Source: Syntrophomonas sp. DTU019
Lineage (GTDB): Bacteria; Bacillota; Syntrophomonadia; Syntrophomonadales; Syntrophomonadaceae
NCBI GenBank assembly: GCA_913757435.1
Contig: CAJYDM010000003.1
Coordinates: 248,001 to 312,000, forward strand
Reading direction: 5' to 3'
DNA length: 64,000 nt
The position numbers and the translations under genes were made by a program. Shown here piece by piece: positions 29,480-38,001 of the stretch. The notes beneath the pieces were generated by a model. That model did no database searches and had not been told where the DNA came from. It saw only the letters and a program-made list of their open reading frames with translations. Numbering within the stretch: position 1 is the stretch's first letter; each line of letters opens with the position of its first letter.

Positions 29480-29543
29480 TCTGATTACAATATAATGCGA
29501 GTGCACCGGGTAAACCATACCCGGAATAAAGGGGGGGTTGAAT

Positions 29544-30842
29544 TTGAGCCAGGCAGAAGATAAATTCGATGCCATAATAGTGGGGGCCGGTCCAGCCGGA
29601 AGCGCCTGTGCTTATACTCTGGCTAAAGCCGGCAAGAACGTACTGGTAATAGAACGGGGCGATAGCCCGGGTTCCAAAAATGTAACCGGGGGCAGGATTT
29701 ACACCTATGCCCTGGAAATGCTGGAACCTGGTATATTTGCCGAAGCAGCTCTGGAAAGAAGGGTGACCCACGAGCAAATAATGCTGCTAGCAGGTCAGCG
29801 GGCCATCACCGTCGACTTCCACCAACCCGGCTTCAATGCTGAGGATCAAGCCCCGGTATCATTTACCGTGTTGAGGGCGGTATTCGATGAATGGCTGGCG
29901 GGTAAAGCGGAAGAGATGGGTGCCATCGTAGCCTGCGGGATCAAAGTCGACCGGCTCATCGAAGAGGAAGGCCGAATAGCAGGGGTAGTTGCCGGTGAAG
30001 ATGAGATGTATGCCGATGTGGTCATAGCTGCCGACGGGGTCAATTCCTTCATGGCCCAAGAGGCCGGGCTGATACAAGATATCTCGGCTAAAACCATGGG
30101 AGTAGGGGTCAAGGAAGTGATCGAACTTCCTGCCCAGACCATCTCCGAGCGCTTCAACCTCCAAGCTGATGAAGGTGCAGCGCGCATGCTGTTGGGATGC
30201 ACCGAAGGAATTCACGGCGGCGGTTTCCTCTATACCAATAAACAGAGCATATCGCTGGGATGTGTATTTACCCCTGAGGAAGTGGCACAGCACAAGAGGT
30301 CAGTCCATGAAATATTCCAGGATCTGAAGATGCATCCAGCCATCGCCCCATTGATTGCTGGAGGGGAAACAATCGAGTATTCAGCCCATTTGGTAAGTGA
30401 AGCAGGCGTTAGGGGCATCCATCCCAAACTACACCGGGAAGGGTTCCTGATGATAGGAGACGCTGCCGGGTTTGTGATCAATACCGGATATTCCATTCGT
30501 GGCATCGACCTGGCCATAGTGAGCGGCATCGCAGCCGCCAATGCCATTATAGCCGCTGCCGAAAACATCGCTTCGGTCGGTCCTAACTACATTCAGGAGC
30601 TGAACCGCTTAAAACTCCTGCCTGCCATGAAAGCGGCAGACGGGTACTTTGAGGTTTTAGAGACCCCCTGGATATATGACAAAATACCCAACCTGGCCAA
30701 CGATATCATGGAAAATCTGTTTAGAATCAGTGGTGAAGTGCCGCTGCGAATGAAAGACAATGTGCTGGGAGCGATCAAAGCCAATGGCTTAACCGTCTGG
30801 CAGTTGGCGAAACTGGGCATTAAGGGGGTCAGATCACTATGA
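29544..30842 (+). CDS. fixC: Electron transfer flavoprotein-quinone oxidoreductase FixC
   Basis: About 432 aa FAD protein. Dinucleotide-binding motif AIIVGAGPAGSACAYTLAKAG at the N-terminus; later VVIAADGVNSF and LMIGDAAGFVINTGYSIRGID. Accepts electrons from EtfAB and reduces menaquinone at the membrane, with FixX. TTG codons at 29538 and 29544 follow a G-rich site; 29544 is better spaced. Its stop overlaps the fixX start (ATGA). Confidence 0.93.
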   Translation: MSQAEDKFDAIIVGAGPAGSACAYTLAKAGKNVLVIERGDSPGSKNVTGGRIYTYALEMLEPGIFAEAALERRVTHEQIMLLAGQRAITVDFHQPGFNAEDQAPVSFTVLRAVFDEWLAGKAEEMGAIVACGIKVDRLIEEEGRIAGVVAGEDEMYADVVIAADGVNSFMAQEAGLIQDISAKTMGVGVKEVIELPAQTISERFNLQADEGAARMLLGCTEGIHGGGFLYTNKQSISLGCVFTPEEVAQHKRSVHEIFQDLKMHPAIAPLIAGGETIEYSAHLVSEAGVRGIHPKLHREGFLMIGDAAGFVINTGYSIRGIDLAIVSGIAAANAIIAAAENIASVGPNYIQELNRLKLLPAMKAADGYFEVLETPWIYDKIPNLANDIMENLFRISGEVPLRMKDNVLGAIKANGLTVWQLAKLGIKGVRSL

Positions 30843-31132
30843 GTATAGCGAGACTGTCAGCACCTGAACTGTTAAGCAAAAACAAATTCAATGTGGATGA
30901 AGAAGAAGCACATATCATTATAGACAAAGCCATTTGTGCCCGCTGCAGTGACAAAGCCTGTCTGTATGTGTGCCCGGCGGTTTTATATAAACTGGACAAA
31001 AACGGGGAGATGAGCTTCGACTATGCCGGTTGCCTGGAATGCGGAACCTGCCGGGTGATGTGCAAAGAAAAGGGTATAATTAAATGGGTCTACCCCCGAG
31101 GCACCTTCGGGGTCAATTACCGTTGCGGCTGA
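30839..31132 (+). CDS. fixX: Ferredoxin-like protein FixX
   Basis: 97 aa. Cysteine motifs ARCSDKACLYVCP and CLECGTCRVMC provide cluster ligands; ends with YPRGTFGVNYRCG, typical of FixX. Works with FixC to pass electrons to quinone. Last gene of the etf-fix operon. Confidence 0.93.
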   Translation: MSIARLSAPELLSKNKFNVDEEEAHIIIDKAICARCSDKACLYVCPAVLYKLDKNGEMSFDYAGCLECGTCRVMCKEKGIIKWVYPRGTFGVNYRCG

Positions 31133-31261
31133 TAAACGCCAAATCCACGTAGTGATCCGCGTCTCACCACACTGGTTGCGGTATATAGACTAACCCCGCA
31201 TTATTAACGGAATACAGCTCGATTTCTGCACCTTGCTCCAGAATAAACGGACCCAACAACA

Positions 31262-31300
31262 AAACCACGGACTGCATAAGCTGCCGTGGTTTCTTCTTTT
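31262..31300. terminator. Bidirectional terminator between fixX and tRNA-Lys
   Basis: AAACCACGG (31262-31270) pairs with CCGTGGTTT (31284-31292), followed on the + strand by TTCTTCTTTTT and on the - strand by TTTTGTTGTT. Can end both the etf-fix operon and the tRNA transcript. Confidence 0.8.
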
Positions 31301-31305
31301 TCGAA

Positions 31306-31382
31306 TGGTGGGCCATGAAGGAATCGAACCTTCAACCTTGTGATTAAGAGTCACCTGCTCTGCCTAGTTGAGCTAATGGCCC
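31306..31382 (-). tRNA. tRNA-Lys (anticodon CTT), CCA encoded
   Basis: On the - strand: acceptor GGGCCAT/ATGGCCC, D arm with AGCTCAACTAGGCAGAGC, anticodon stem GTGA/TCAC around loop CTCTTAA (anticodon CTT), T arm GGTTCGATTCC, discriminator A and genomic CCA at 31306-31308. All four arms fit. Confidence 0.95.
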
Positions 31383-31696
31383 ATTTGTGCCGCAATTGAT
31401 ATTATACCGCCTGTATTCATAGAAATCAATACAGGAAATAGGTGATTGAGGCAAAAAGATTCTTGATAAGAGCCTTACAGAAGCTTTCATCCCGGCTCTA
31501 ACCAGCATAGCCAGAACGCTGGATAATGTACCCATAATCCCTAGCTGCCGCGGCCGATGCCGGGTAAAAGGGCATCCCTTTTTATAAAAAGATGTCGGGG
31601 TAGAATTTGCATGATTATGGATTGACTGGGCAAAATAGTATTGACGCGGCAGTTATGATATTCTGGTTATAGATTGCAGAGCAAGGAGGGACTAAT
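31383..31696. other. Intergenic, weak hairpin only
   Basis: About 310 bp upstream of the phasin-like gene. GATGCC (31556-31561) and GGCATC (31571-31576) form a short hairpin followed by CCTTTTT, a possible weak terminator. A TTGACG near 31640 could be part of the promoter for the next gene. Nothing else recognised. Confidence 0.35.
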
Positions 31697-31993
31697 ATGC
31701 CGATGATGAGAAAAATGATATATTTCGGACTGGGAGCTTTGAGCTTGACCAGGGAAAAGGCTGAAAAAATGATGAATGAGATGGTAGAAAAGGGCGATGT
31801 CAATAAAGAAGAGGCCAAACAGTTTATTGATGAAGCCATAAAGAAAGGAGCGGAAGAAAAAGAACAGCTCCGCCAGATGATCAAAGAGGAGTATGAAGAG
31901 ATCAAAAACCAGTTCAGCCTGGTTAGCAGGAAGGACCTGGAGGCTCTGGAAACCAGGATAAAAGCCTTAGAGGAAAAGATTTCGACCCTTTGA
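31697..31993 (+). CDS. Phasin-like small coiled-coil protein
   Basis: 98 aa, strongly charged and helical: KMIYFGLGALSLTREKAEKM, then a long Lys/Glu-rich coil. This is the pattern of the phasin/PHA granule-associated superfamily (PhaI/PhaF-like) seen next to UbiB kinases in other anaerobes. The neighbouring ubiB supports that reading. Whether it coats granules here is not shown. AAGGAGGG upstream. Confidence 0.65.
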   Translation: MPMMRKMIYFGLGALSLTREKAEKMMNEMVEKGDVNKEEAKQFIDEAIKKGAEEKEQLRQMIKEEYEEIKNQFSLVSRKDLEALETRIKALEEKISTL

Positions 31994-32016
31994 TCAATAC
32001 CAAGGAAATATACACT

Positions 32017-32038
32017 GCCGGGCAATAGCCCGGCTTTT
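32017..32038 (+). terminator. Terminator between phasin-like gene and ubiB
   Basis: GCCGGGC (32017-32023), loop AATA, GCCCGGC (32028-32034), then TTTTG. It ends 8 bp before the ubiB ribosome binding site, so ubiB is partly read through or has its own promoter. Confidence 0.75.
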
Positions 32039-32057
32039 GCACTTTTGGAGGTGTCAA

Positions 32058-33722
32058 TTGAGATACGCCCCTTTGGCTCATTTAAAAAGGCTGCCCAGAT
32101 ATCGCGAGGTAGCCAATGTGCTGGTGAAAAACGGCTTCGGTTTTATGGTCAACAGCGTAGGTTACCGCCACCCCTGGTTGCTGCGCTATGGGGGGCGGAA
32201 TTATGTGTCTTTGGGGGACTCTTTACCCAAACGTCTGCGGCTGGTTTGTGAAGAACTGGGGCCTACTTTTGTAAAAATGGGACAGTTGCTGAGTACCCGG
32301 GCTGATATTTTGGGTCCGGACTACATCTGTGAGCTGGAAAAACTTCAGGACGAGGTGCCTCCTATTGCATTTGAAGAGGTGGCGGCGGTGATGATGGGGG
32401 AGGGTCTGGATATCAAAACGGTTTTTGCGGCCATTGAAGCCGTACCGATTGCTGCCGGTTCTATCGGACAGGTGCATCGGGCCCAGCTAAAAAGCGGCGA
32501 ACAGGTCATAGTCAAAGTCAGGCGTCCCGGCATAGATCAGCAAGTGGCGATAGACCTTGCTATTATCATGGATTTGGCCCATTATGCAGAGCGTCACCAA
32601 AGCTGGGCCCACCATTACCGCGTCAGTGAACTGGTGGAGGAATTAGGCATAGCCATCCGCAATGAGATGGACTTCCGTAAAGAGTCTCTTAATGCGCAGC
32701 GCTTTCTAGAAAATTATGCCAATAATCCACACGTTATTATACCTCGGGTTTACTGTCAGTACAGTTCAGAAAAGGTCTTGGTGATGGAGTATGTGCCGGG
32801 AATAAAGACTTCTGATATCAATCTGATCCGTACCAGTGGTCTTAAAGTCAAAGCAGTAGTGAAAAACCTGGCCGAATGTCTGTTTCAACAAATCTATGTG
32901 GATGGCCTGTTTCATGCCGATCCACATCCCGGCAACATAGCCATAGCAGAAGGGGAAGCGATCGTATTATATGATTTCGGACAGGTGGGTTTCGTGGACC
33001 GACTCACCCGTGATAAATACATCGACCTGGTCATAGGCATGATGCGCTACGATATCGATGGGGTAACCCGGGCCTTGTTGAGTATAGCCAGTGATGACCA
33101 AACCGTCAATCTCAGCAATCTGCGCCGTGATGTAAGCCGATTGGCCCAGAAGTACTACGGGGTTCCGCTGACTGGTATCGATCTCGGCGCAGCCTTACGA
33201 GAGATACTGGATCTGTCAGTCCAACACCGCCTGCGCATGCCTACCGAAATGACTCTGATGGTAAAGATGCTGCTGACTATGGAGAGCATCTTGACTATGC
33301 TGGACCCTGGCATCAGCCTGGTTGACATAGCCCGCCCATACGGTAAAAAGGCCCTCAAAGAGCGCTATTCTCTTAGGCGTATCGCGGCCGAGGCTCGGGC
33401 CATTGCGCTCGAATCATCTGATATTGCCAGAACCCTGCCGCGTAGTGTAAGTAATATGGTCAAGCAACTGGAAGATGGCGAATTGCAGATTAAGATGGAA
33501 TACAGCAATTTGAGGGACCTGATGATTCGCATAGACATAGTGTCCAACCGCATTTGTCTGGCCATCGTGATGTCCAGTATACTGATGGGCTGTTCACTTA
33601 TCGTGGATCAAGCCGAGACTTATTTTTTAAGACATTTCCCTCTGGTAGAGGTGGGGTTCATATTGGCGGTATTGATCGGCCTATACCTGGCCTACTCAAT
33701 AATCCGCAGCGGCCGTTATTGA
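32058..33722 (+). CDS. ABC1/UbiB (AarF) family atypical kinase
   Basis: About 554 aa. KxGQ motif VKMGQLLSTRADILG, Ala-rich loop IAAGSIGQVHRA, VK lysine in VIVKVRRPG, EMDFRKE, catalytic HADPHPGNI and YDFGQVG. Two C-terminal membrane helices (about 500-550). Members influence isoprenoid lipid or quinone metabolism; the substrate is unknown. I prefer TTG 32058 with GGAGGT upstream, starting MRYAPLAHLKRLPRY. Confidence 0.9.
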   Translation: MRYAPLAHLKRLPRYREVANVLVKNGFGFMVNSVGYRHPWLLRYGGRNYVSLGDSLPKRLRLVCEELGPTFVKMGQLLSTRADILGPDYICELEKLQDEVPPIAFEEVAAVMMGEGLDIKTVFAAIEAVPIAAGSIGQVHRAQLKSGEQVIVKVRRPGIDQQVAIDLAIIMDLAHYAERHQSWAHHYRVSELVEELGIAIRNEMDFRKESLNAQRFLENYANNPHVIIPRVYCQYSSEKVLVMEYVPGIKTSDINLIRTSGLKVKAVVKNLAECLFQQIYVDGLFHADPHPGNIAIAEGEAIVLYDFGQVGFVDRLTRDKYIDLVIGMMRYDIDGVTRALLSIASDDQTVNLSNLRRDVSRLAQKYYGVPLTGIDLGAALREILDLSVQHRLRMPTEMTLMVKMLLTMESILTMLDPGISLVDIARPYGKKALKERYSLRRIAAEARAIALESSDIARTLPRSVSNMVKQLEDGELQIKMEYSNLRDLMIRIDIVSNRICLAIVMSSILMGCSLIVDQAETYFLRHFPLVEVGFILAVLIGLYLAYSIIRSGRY

Positions 33723-33784
33723 ACCAGCATATTAGCTCATCCTCTCCAATATACATGAATCATAATCATGTAGGGGGGATCACG

Positions 33785-34930
33785 GTGCGAAAAACCTATT
33801 TAGTCCTTATAATAACTATTATTTTTATGCTCGCCTTGACAACCATCCTGCCGCCGACCCCAAGAGCAGAAGCATCCTCTTTAAAGCATATCTTTGTAAT
33901 TTCAGTAGATGGGCTAAGCTATGAGGGATATAATAGCAATCCTTTACCAAACATCAAACACCTGGCTGGTGAGGGGGTTATCGATGAACACTGCCTGGGA
34001 GTGAGAGCGGAAACATCTGAAGCCGCGCAAGTGTCGCTGCTAACCGGTGCCATCCCTGAACAGCATAAATTCTACAGTTCTGAAGACCGGGTACAAATGG
34101 CCACCATACTGGATGTTTTCAATCAGAGCAGCCGGTCTTTCATGCTGTATGACGGCAGCGGCGGCAAATTGAAGTCCTTAGATTATGGCGCGGCTCATTA
34201 TGCCCAATATGCTGCTGAGATCAGCGATCAGGAACGGCTTTCCAAAGTGGTGGAACATTTTAAACAAGCCAGACCCTACTTCAATTACATCGTGCTCAAC
34301 GACTGCCGGGAGGCTGTGCTCACATTGGATAATAAACGCTATTATCAGAGTTTGACCAAAACTGACCAGGCCATCGGTGAATTCTTGACTTTTCTGCGTA
34401 ATGAAAAACTATATTATGATTCCATCATTATTGTGACTTCGCCACGCAATGTTTCCACCAGCGCACAGGTCCCCTTGATCATCCATGGACCTGGTTTTCA
34501 GATGGGAACTCGTATCAACCATGCAATGGTGATCGATGTCACTCCCACCCTGTGCATGCTCTCGGGATTAAAAGCGCCGGCAGGCAGCCGGGGCATCCCG
34601 CTGTATGATGCCTTGCTCTATACCAGTAATGAGCGCAATGCCCAACTGAACCAGTGGGTCAAGGCTTTGCAAGAGGAGCGTACCGCCAACTGGGAACAAT
34701 ACTACTTGATGCAGGATGAGATCTATCGCAATTACCATCAGATCGCATCTATGAAAGAGGAAAGGCAGAGCATTTTCGATTATGCCGGACAGAAAGAAGG
34801 CGTCATAGCCAATCTTAGTCAGCGTCTGACCATAGAGCGTGTTCTGTTCCTGGGTATAATAGCTTTACTGCTGGCAGGTTATGGGGTAGAATATCTGCTC
34901 TTGAAAAAGAGGTTCCTGTTGTTTAAATGA
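33785..34930 (+). CDS. Membrane-anchored alkaline phosphatase-fold protein, active site degenerate
   Basis: 381 aa from GTG 33785 behind GGGGGG. Signal peptide or anchor (about 5-30), then VISVDGLSYEGY and a SLLTGAIPEQHK region like nucleotide pyrophosphatases. The second metal motif, usually SDHG, reads VTSPRNVS, and the DxxxH motif has become NDCREAV. VPLIIHGPGF and IDVTPTLCMLSG preserve the fold. A helical stretch and C-terminal membrane helix (about 355-375) follow. It looks like a pseudo-hydrolase fixed to the outer face of the membrane. Convergent with the next small gene. Confidence 0.7.
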   Translation: MRKTYLVLIITIIFMLALTTILPPTPRAEASSLKHIFVISVDGLSYEGYNSNPLPNIKHLAGEGVIDEHCLGVRAETSEAAQVSLLTGAIPEQHKFYSSEDRVQMATILDVFNQSSRSFMLYDGSGGKLKSLDYGAAHYAQYAAEISDQERLSKVVEHFKQARPYFNYIVLNDCREAVLTLDNKRYYQSLTKTDQAIGEFLTFLRNEKLYYDSIIIVTSPRNVSTSAQVPLIIHGPGFQMGTRINHAMVIDVTPTLCMLSGLKAPAGSRGIPLYDALLYTSNERNAQLNQWVKALQEERTANWEQYYLMQDEIYRNYHQIASMKEERQSIFDYAGQKEGVIANLSQRLTIERVLFLGIIALLLAGYGVEYLLLKKRFLLFK

Positions 34931-34959
34931 GGAAGGGACGAAATGGCTGACCGCGGCTT

Positions 34960-35283
34960 TCATTGCCCGGTCAGCTTATGCCAGATGGTGTCTAAGGTAT
35001 CCATGAAGGTTATGATGCGGTTACGTTCCTTTTCAGAAGTGGGCTGGCCTGATTCTAGTTCATGAGTAGCTATAAGCCGGGCCTGGAAAACTTTTTCCAG
35101 AAAGTCCATCTCCACATGGTTAAAATAATTGTCCAGCTTCATAGCTACCGATAACTCTTCGGGGCTAAGATTCCTTGCAGGATGCAAATCGATCACCTCC
35201 AGATTGTTTAAATTAATAATATGCGTGAACATTTCAAATAGTTCAGGAAAAGTTTTGCTATTTAAGGGGAAAGTTGTAGCCAT
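34960..35283 (-). CDS. Hypothetical 107-aa helical protein
   Basis: 107 aa, not recognised. Mostly alpha-helical, acidic, no signal peptide and no cysteine. It contains NYFNHVEMDFLEKVFQARLIATHELESG and ends WHKLTGQ. Divergent from the T-box leader that controls alaR-alaT. Confidence 0.55.
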   Translation of the reverse strand: MATTFPLNSKTFPELFEMFTHIINLNNLEVIDLHPARNLSPEELSVAMKLDNYFNHVEMDFLEKVFQARLIATHELESGQPTSEKERNRIITFMDTLDTIWHKLTGQ

Positions 35284-35329
35284 ATAGGAGCCTCATAAAA
35301 AATTTCGACAGGATATTTTAAGCCGGTGC

Positions 35330-35359
35330 TTGACTGGTCAGGACGAAGCATGTTATCAT
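35330..35359 (+). promoter_or_regulatory. Promoter of the alaR-alaT T-box leader
   Basis: TTGACT (35330-35335), 18-bp spacer, TATCAT (35354-35359). Lies about 30 bp ahead of the T-box RNA. Confidence 0.6.
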
Positions 35360-35379
35360 GCTTCAATAAGCCAATTAAA

Positions 35380-35610
35380 TAGCTATAAACGATGAGCAGA
35401 AGAGTAGCTGCACAGCTTGACTGAAGAGAGCCGGGGAAAGGTGAGAACCGGTGTGGGCTGACAGTGAAGGCCACCTGCGAGTTCCGGTTAAATACCACCA
35501 GGTAGAAAGCCGGACGGCATTGCCGTTAACAATATGAAGCCGGGCTGAGGCCAATTAGGGTGGTACCGCGGGAGCAACTCTCGTCCCTTGAGGATGAGGG
35601 TTTTTTTATT
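35380..35610 (+). promoter_or_regulatory. T-box riboswitch, specifier GCC (alanine)
   Basis: The T-box AGGGTGGTACCGCGG lies at 35557-35571. The terminator CTCGTCC/GGATGAG followed by seven T's is at about 35580-35608. Stem I has the conserved GATGAG...AGAGTAG and AGAGAG elements. Aligned from both sides to the glyQS-type arrangement GAAx-codon-A...GAG, the specifier is GCC at 35470-35472, so uncharged tRNA-Ala should allow read-through. A GGC reading at 35469 (glycine) is the alternative. Downstream genes are alaR-alaT, which supports alanine. Confidence 0.9.
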
Positions 35611-35668
35611 TGTACAAATATGACCTACTCGAGCCAAACCCGTAATTATGCCAGAAGGAGGAATTGTT

Positions 35669-36157
35669 ATGGGACTGAAGAGACAGATACTTAATCTGAT
35701 CTCCCATGAAGCCAAGTTAAGCCCTAAAATGATCGCTACCATGCTGGGCCAGGAAGAGAACAACATCATCCGTGCTATCCAGCAAATGGAAAATGACAAG
35801 GTTATACTCGGTTACAACACAGTAATTAACTGGGATAAAATGGAAGGCAACGGTGTGACCGCCACCATTGAGGTTAAAGTGACCCCTCAGCGGGAAGTAG
35901 GCTTTAACGGGGTGGCAGAGAGGATTTGCAGGTTCCCCGAGGTTCGCAGCGTGCATTTGATGAGCGGTTCATATGATCTGTCTGTGGTTGTCGAAGGCAG
36001 TAATCTGAAGGAAATAGCCAACTTTGTTTCCCACAAATTATCCACTTTGGACGAGGTGCAGAGCACAGTAACGCATTTTGTACTAAAAACTTACAAAGTC
36101 GACAATTTTGTATTTGAAGATGCCCGTGAAGATGAAAGGCTGGTGATTAGTCCGTGA
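35669..36157 (+). CDS. alaR: Lrp/AsnC family regulator, AlaR-like
   Basis: 162 aa. N-terminal helix-turn-helix (KLSPKMIATMLGQEENNIIRAIQQMENDKV), then a RAM ligand-binding domain (VKVTPQREVGFNGVAERICRFPEVRSVHLMSGSYDLSVVVEG). ATG 35669 behind AAGGAGGA. Its stop overlaps the aminotransferase start, the order of alaR-alaT in Bacillus. Probably senses an amino acid and controls this operon. The leader upstream is an alanine T-box. Confidence 0.85.
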   Translation: MGLKRQILNLISHEAKLSPKMIATMLGQEENNIIRAIQQMENDKVILGYNTVINWDKMEGNGVTATIEVKVTPQREVGFNGVAERICRFPEVRSVHLMSGSYDLSVVVEGSNLKEIANFVSHKLSTLDEVQSTVTHFVLKTYKVDNFVFEDAREDERLVISP

Positions 36158-37329
36158 GCAGCATGGACAGATATATTTCGAATGTGGTCAAATCCGTGCC
36201 TCCTTCTGGCATCCGCAAGTTTTTTGACCTGGCCTCACAGATGCAAGGGGTCATTTCCCTGGGGGTGGGGGAACCGGATTTCGTCACTCCCTGGCATATA
36301 CGGGAGGCCTGTTTCCATGCTCTGGAGCATGGGTATACCATGTATACCTCCAATCACGGGTTGATCGAATTGAGAGAGGAGATAGCCATATATCAGAAGC
36401 GCAAGATAGGGGTGTGCTATTCTCCGGAAGATGAAATTCTGATCACCATCGGGGTTAGTGAAGCCGTGGATCTGGCCATGCGGGCCCTGGTCGAACCGGG
36501 GGACGAGGTCTTGGTGCCAGAACCCTCTTTCGTGTGCTATGCTCCTGGGGCTATGCTGGCCCACGGCAAAGCGGTGCCGGTGCAGACCTTCAATCGCGAT
36601 CAGTACCGTCTCAAGCCTGAAGAACTTGAAAAATGTATTACTCCCCGCAGCAAGGTGCTGGTTTTGGCGTATCCCAGCAATCCTACCGGGGCCATCATGC
36701 ACGAGGAAGACCTGACTGCTTTGCTGGACATAATTATCAAAAACGACCTTATAGTAATTACCGATGAAATCTATTCTGAACTAACCTACAACGGCAGTCA
36801 TGTTTCTATTGCTTCGCTTCCGGGAATGCGCGACCGTACAGTTTTGTTGAATGGGTTTTCCAAGGCCTACGCCATGACCGGTTGGCGTGTCGGTTACGCC
36901 TGCGGACATTCCGACATCATAGATGCCATGAAGAAAATCCACCAGTATTCCATCATGTGTGCCTCCATTATGGGGCAGAAGGCTGCACTTGAAGCCTTGC
37001 GCAATGGCGAGCAGGAGATGCGCAAGATGGTGGAGAGTTACAATTACCGCCGCCGCATCATCCTGGCCGGTTTCGACGATATCGGCATGAATTGTTTTGA
37101 ACCGAAAGGCGCTTTCTATTGCTTCCCCTCCATTCGCTGCACCGGGATGAGCAGCGAGGAATTCTGCGAAAAGCTATTGGAAGAAGAGAAAGTGGCAGTG
37201 GTTCCCGGCAATGCCTTTGGAGCCTGCGGCGAAGGTTTTGTCAGATGCTGTTATGCAGCCAATGTCAATCATATCGAAGAGGCGGTTTCGAGGATGGGCA
37301 GCTTCCTGAATCGACACCGGAAATACTAA
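36154..37329 (+). CDS. alaT: PLP aminotransferase class I/II, AlaT-like
   Basis: 391 aa fold-type I aminotransferase. SLGVGEPDF near the N-terminus, YPSNPTGAIM, ITDEIYSELTY, PLP Lys in LLNGFSKAYAMTGWRVGY, and the C-terminal Arg in EGFVRCCYA. Likely pyruvate-glutamate (alanine) aminotransferase because of the alaR neighbour and the alanine T-box. Sequence alone also fits PatA-type or aspartate aminotransferases. GTG 36154 or ATG 36163. Confidence 0.82.
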   Translation: MSSMDRYISNVVKSVPPSGIRKFFDLASQMQGVISLGVGEPDFVTPWHIREACFHALEHGYTMYTSNHGLIELREEIAIYQKRKIGVCYSPEDEILITIGVSEAVDLAMRALVEPGDEVLVPEPSFVCYAPGAMLAHGKAVPVQTFNRDQYRLKPEELEKCITPRSKVLVLAYPSNPTGAIMHEEDLTALLDIIIKNDLIVITDEIYSELTYNGSHVSIASLPGMRDRTVLLNGFSKAYAMTGWRVGYACGHSDIIDAMKKIHQYSIMCASIMGQKAALEALRNGEQEMRKMVESYNYRRRIILAGFDDIGMNCFEPKGAFYCFPSIRCTGMSSEEFCEKLLEEEKVAVVPGNAFGACGEGFVRCCYAANVNHIEEAVSRMGSFLNRHRKY

Positions 37330-37434
37330 AATAGGCCTGGATATGCTCTCAAAATGCAAAATGGCCTCGAATTTGCGAGAAAAGCCCAGTAATAATACGA
37401 AATATTTTTAAAGGAACTAATGCTCTTCTGGTTG

Positions 37435-37469
37435 AACCCCTTTTGTTAGGAATGCAAAGGGGGTTTTTT
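37435..37469 (+). terminator. Terminator after alaT, overlapping next gene's start
   Basis: AACCCCTTT (37435-37443) pairs with AAAGGGGGTT (37456-37465, one bulged G), then TTTTT. The ATG of the next gene is at 37473. The only Shine-Dalgarno-like sequence for it is the GGGGG of this hairpin. Confidence 0.75.
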
Positions 37470-37472
37470 CCG

Positions 37473-37949
37473 ATGTTTGCAGACATTGGCCTCAAAGATA
37501 TAGAACTACTTACCAATTATCAGAAGCTCACTCCAGCGTCGCAACGTGAATTACAAGAGTATTTGCGCTATTTGTTGTGCAAACAGTATAAACGCGATGT
37601 CATGGCAGCGGTGTTCCACAACAAATTGCTCATTAATCTGCTGCATAGCCTGCTGCACCTGATCGAACTTGAGGAATTGGATCTGCAGCAGATAACCCGT
37701 CGGGTCATGCAGATCAAGGAACTCTATTATGCCCTATTCGAAAAAGTGCACAACAAATATGCCGAACTGATCGAGGATCTGGACAGCAACGAAACCGTCA
37801 AGGAATTCGGCCGCAACGGATTCGCCAACCTGGAGCAAGCCCTGCGCAGCCAGAGCTCCAGCCGCATCAAGATGGAAATCATAGAGTTCTATCAGGGGTT
37901 CGACACTCTTTCCCGGCATCGCGGGATGTGCAAAATAGTTGCAGTATAA
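37473..37949 (+). CDS. Hypothetical helical protein, 158 aa
   Basis: Not recognised. All-helical, Leu/Gln-rich, no signal peptide. It includes ELQEYLRYLLCKQYKR and a C-terminal EFYQGFDTLSRHRGMCKI. The start is inferred from the first ATG after the alaT terminator; an upstream ATG (37452) lies inside the hairpin. Possibly co-transcribed by read-through with alaT, and 52 bp ahead of the beta-CASP nuclease gene. Confidence 0.6.
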   Translation: MFADIGLKDIELLTNYQKLTPASQRELQEYLRYLLCKQYKRDVMAAVFHNKLLINLLHSLLHLIELEELDLQQITRRVMQIKELYYALFEKVHNKYAELIEDLDSNETVKEFGRNGFANLEQALRSQSSSRIKMEIIEFYQGFDTLSRHRGMCKIVAV

Positions 37950-38001
37950 GCCTCCATATACGATATAATTGAGGGCAGGAATTATATCGGAGGCGTAGCA
38001 C

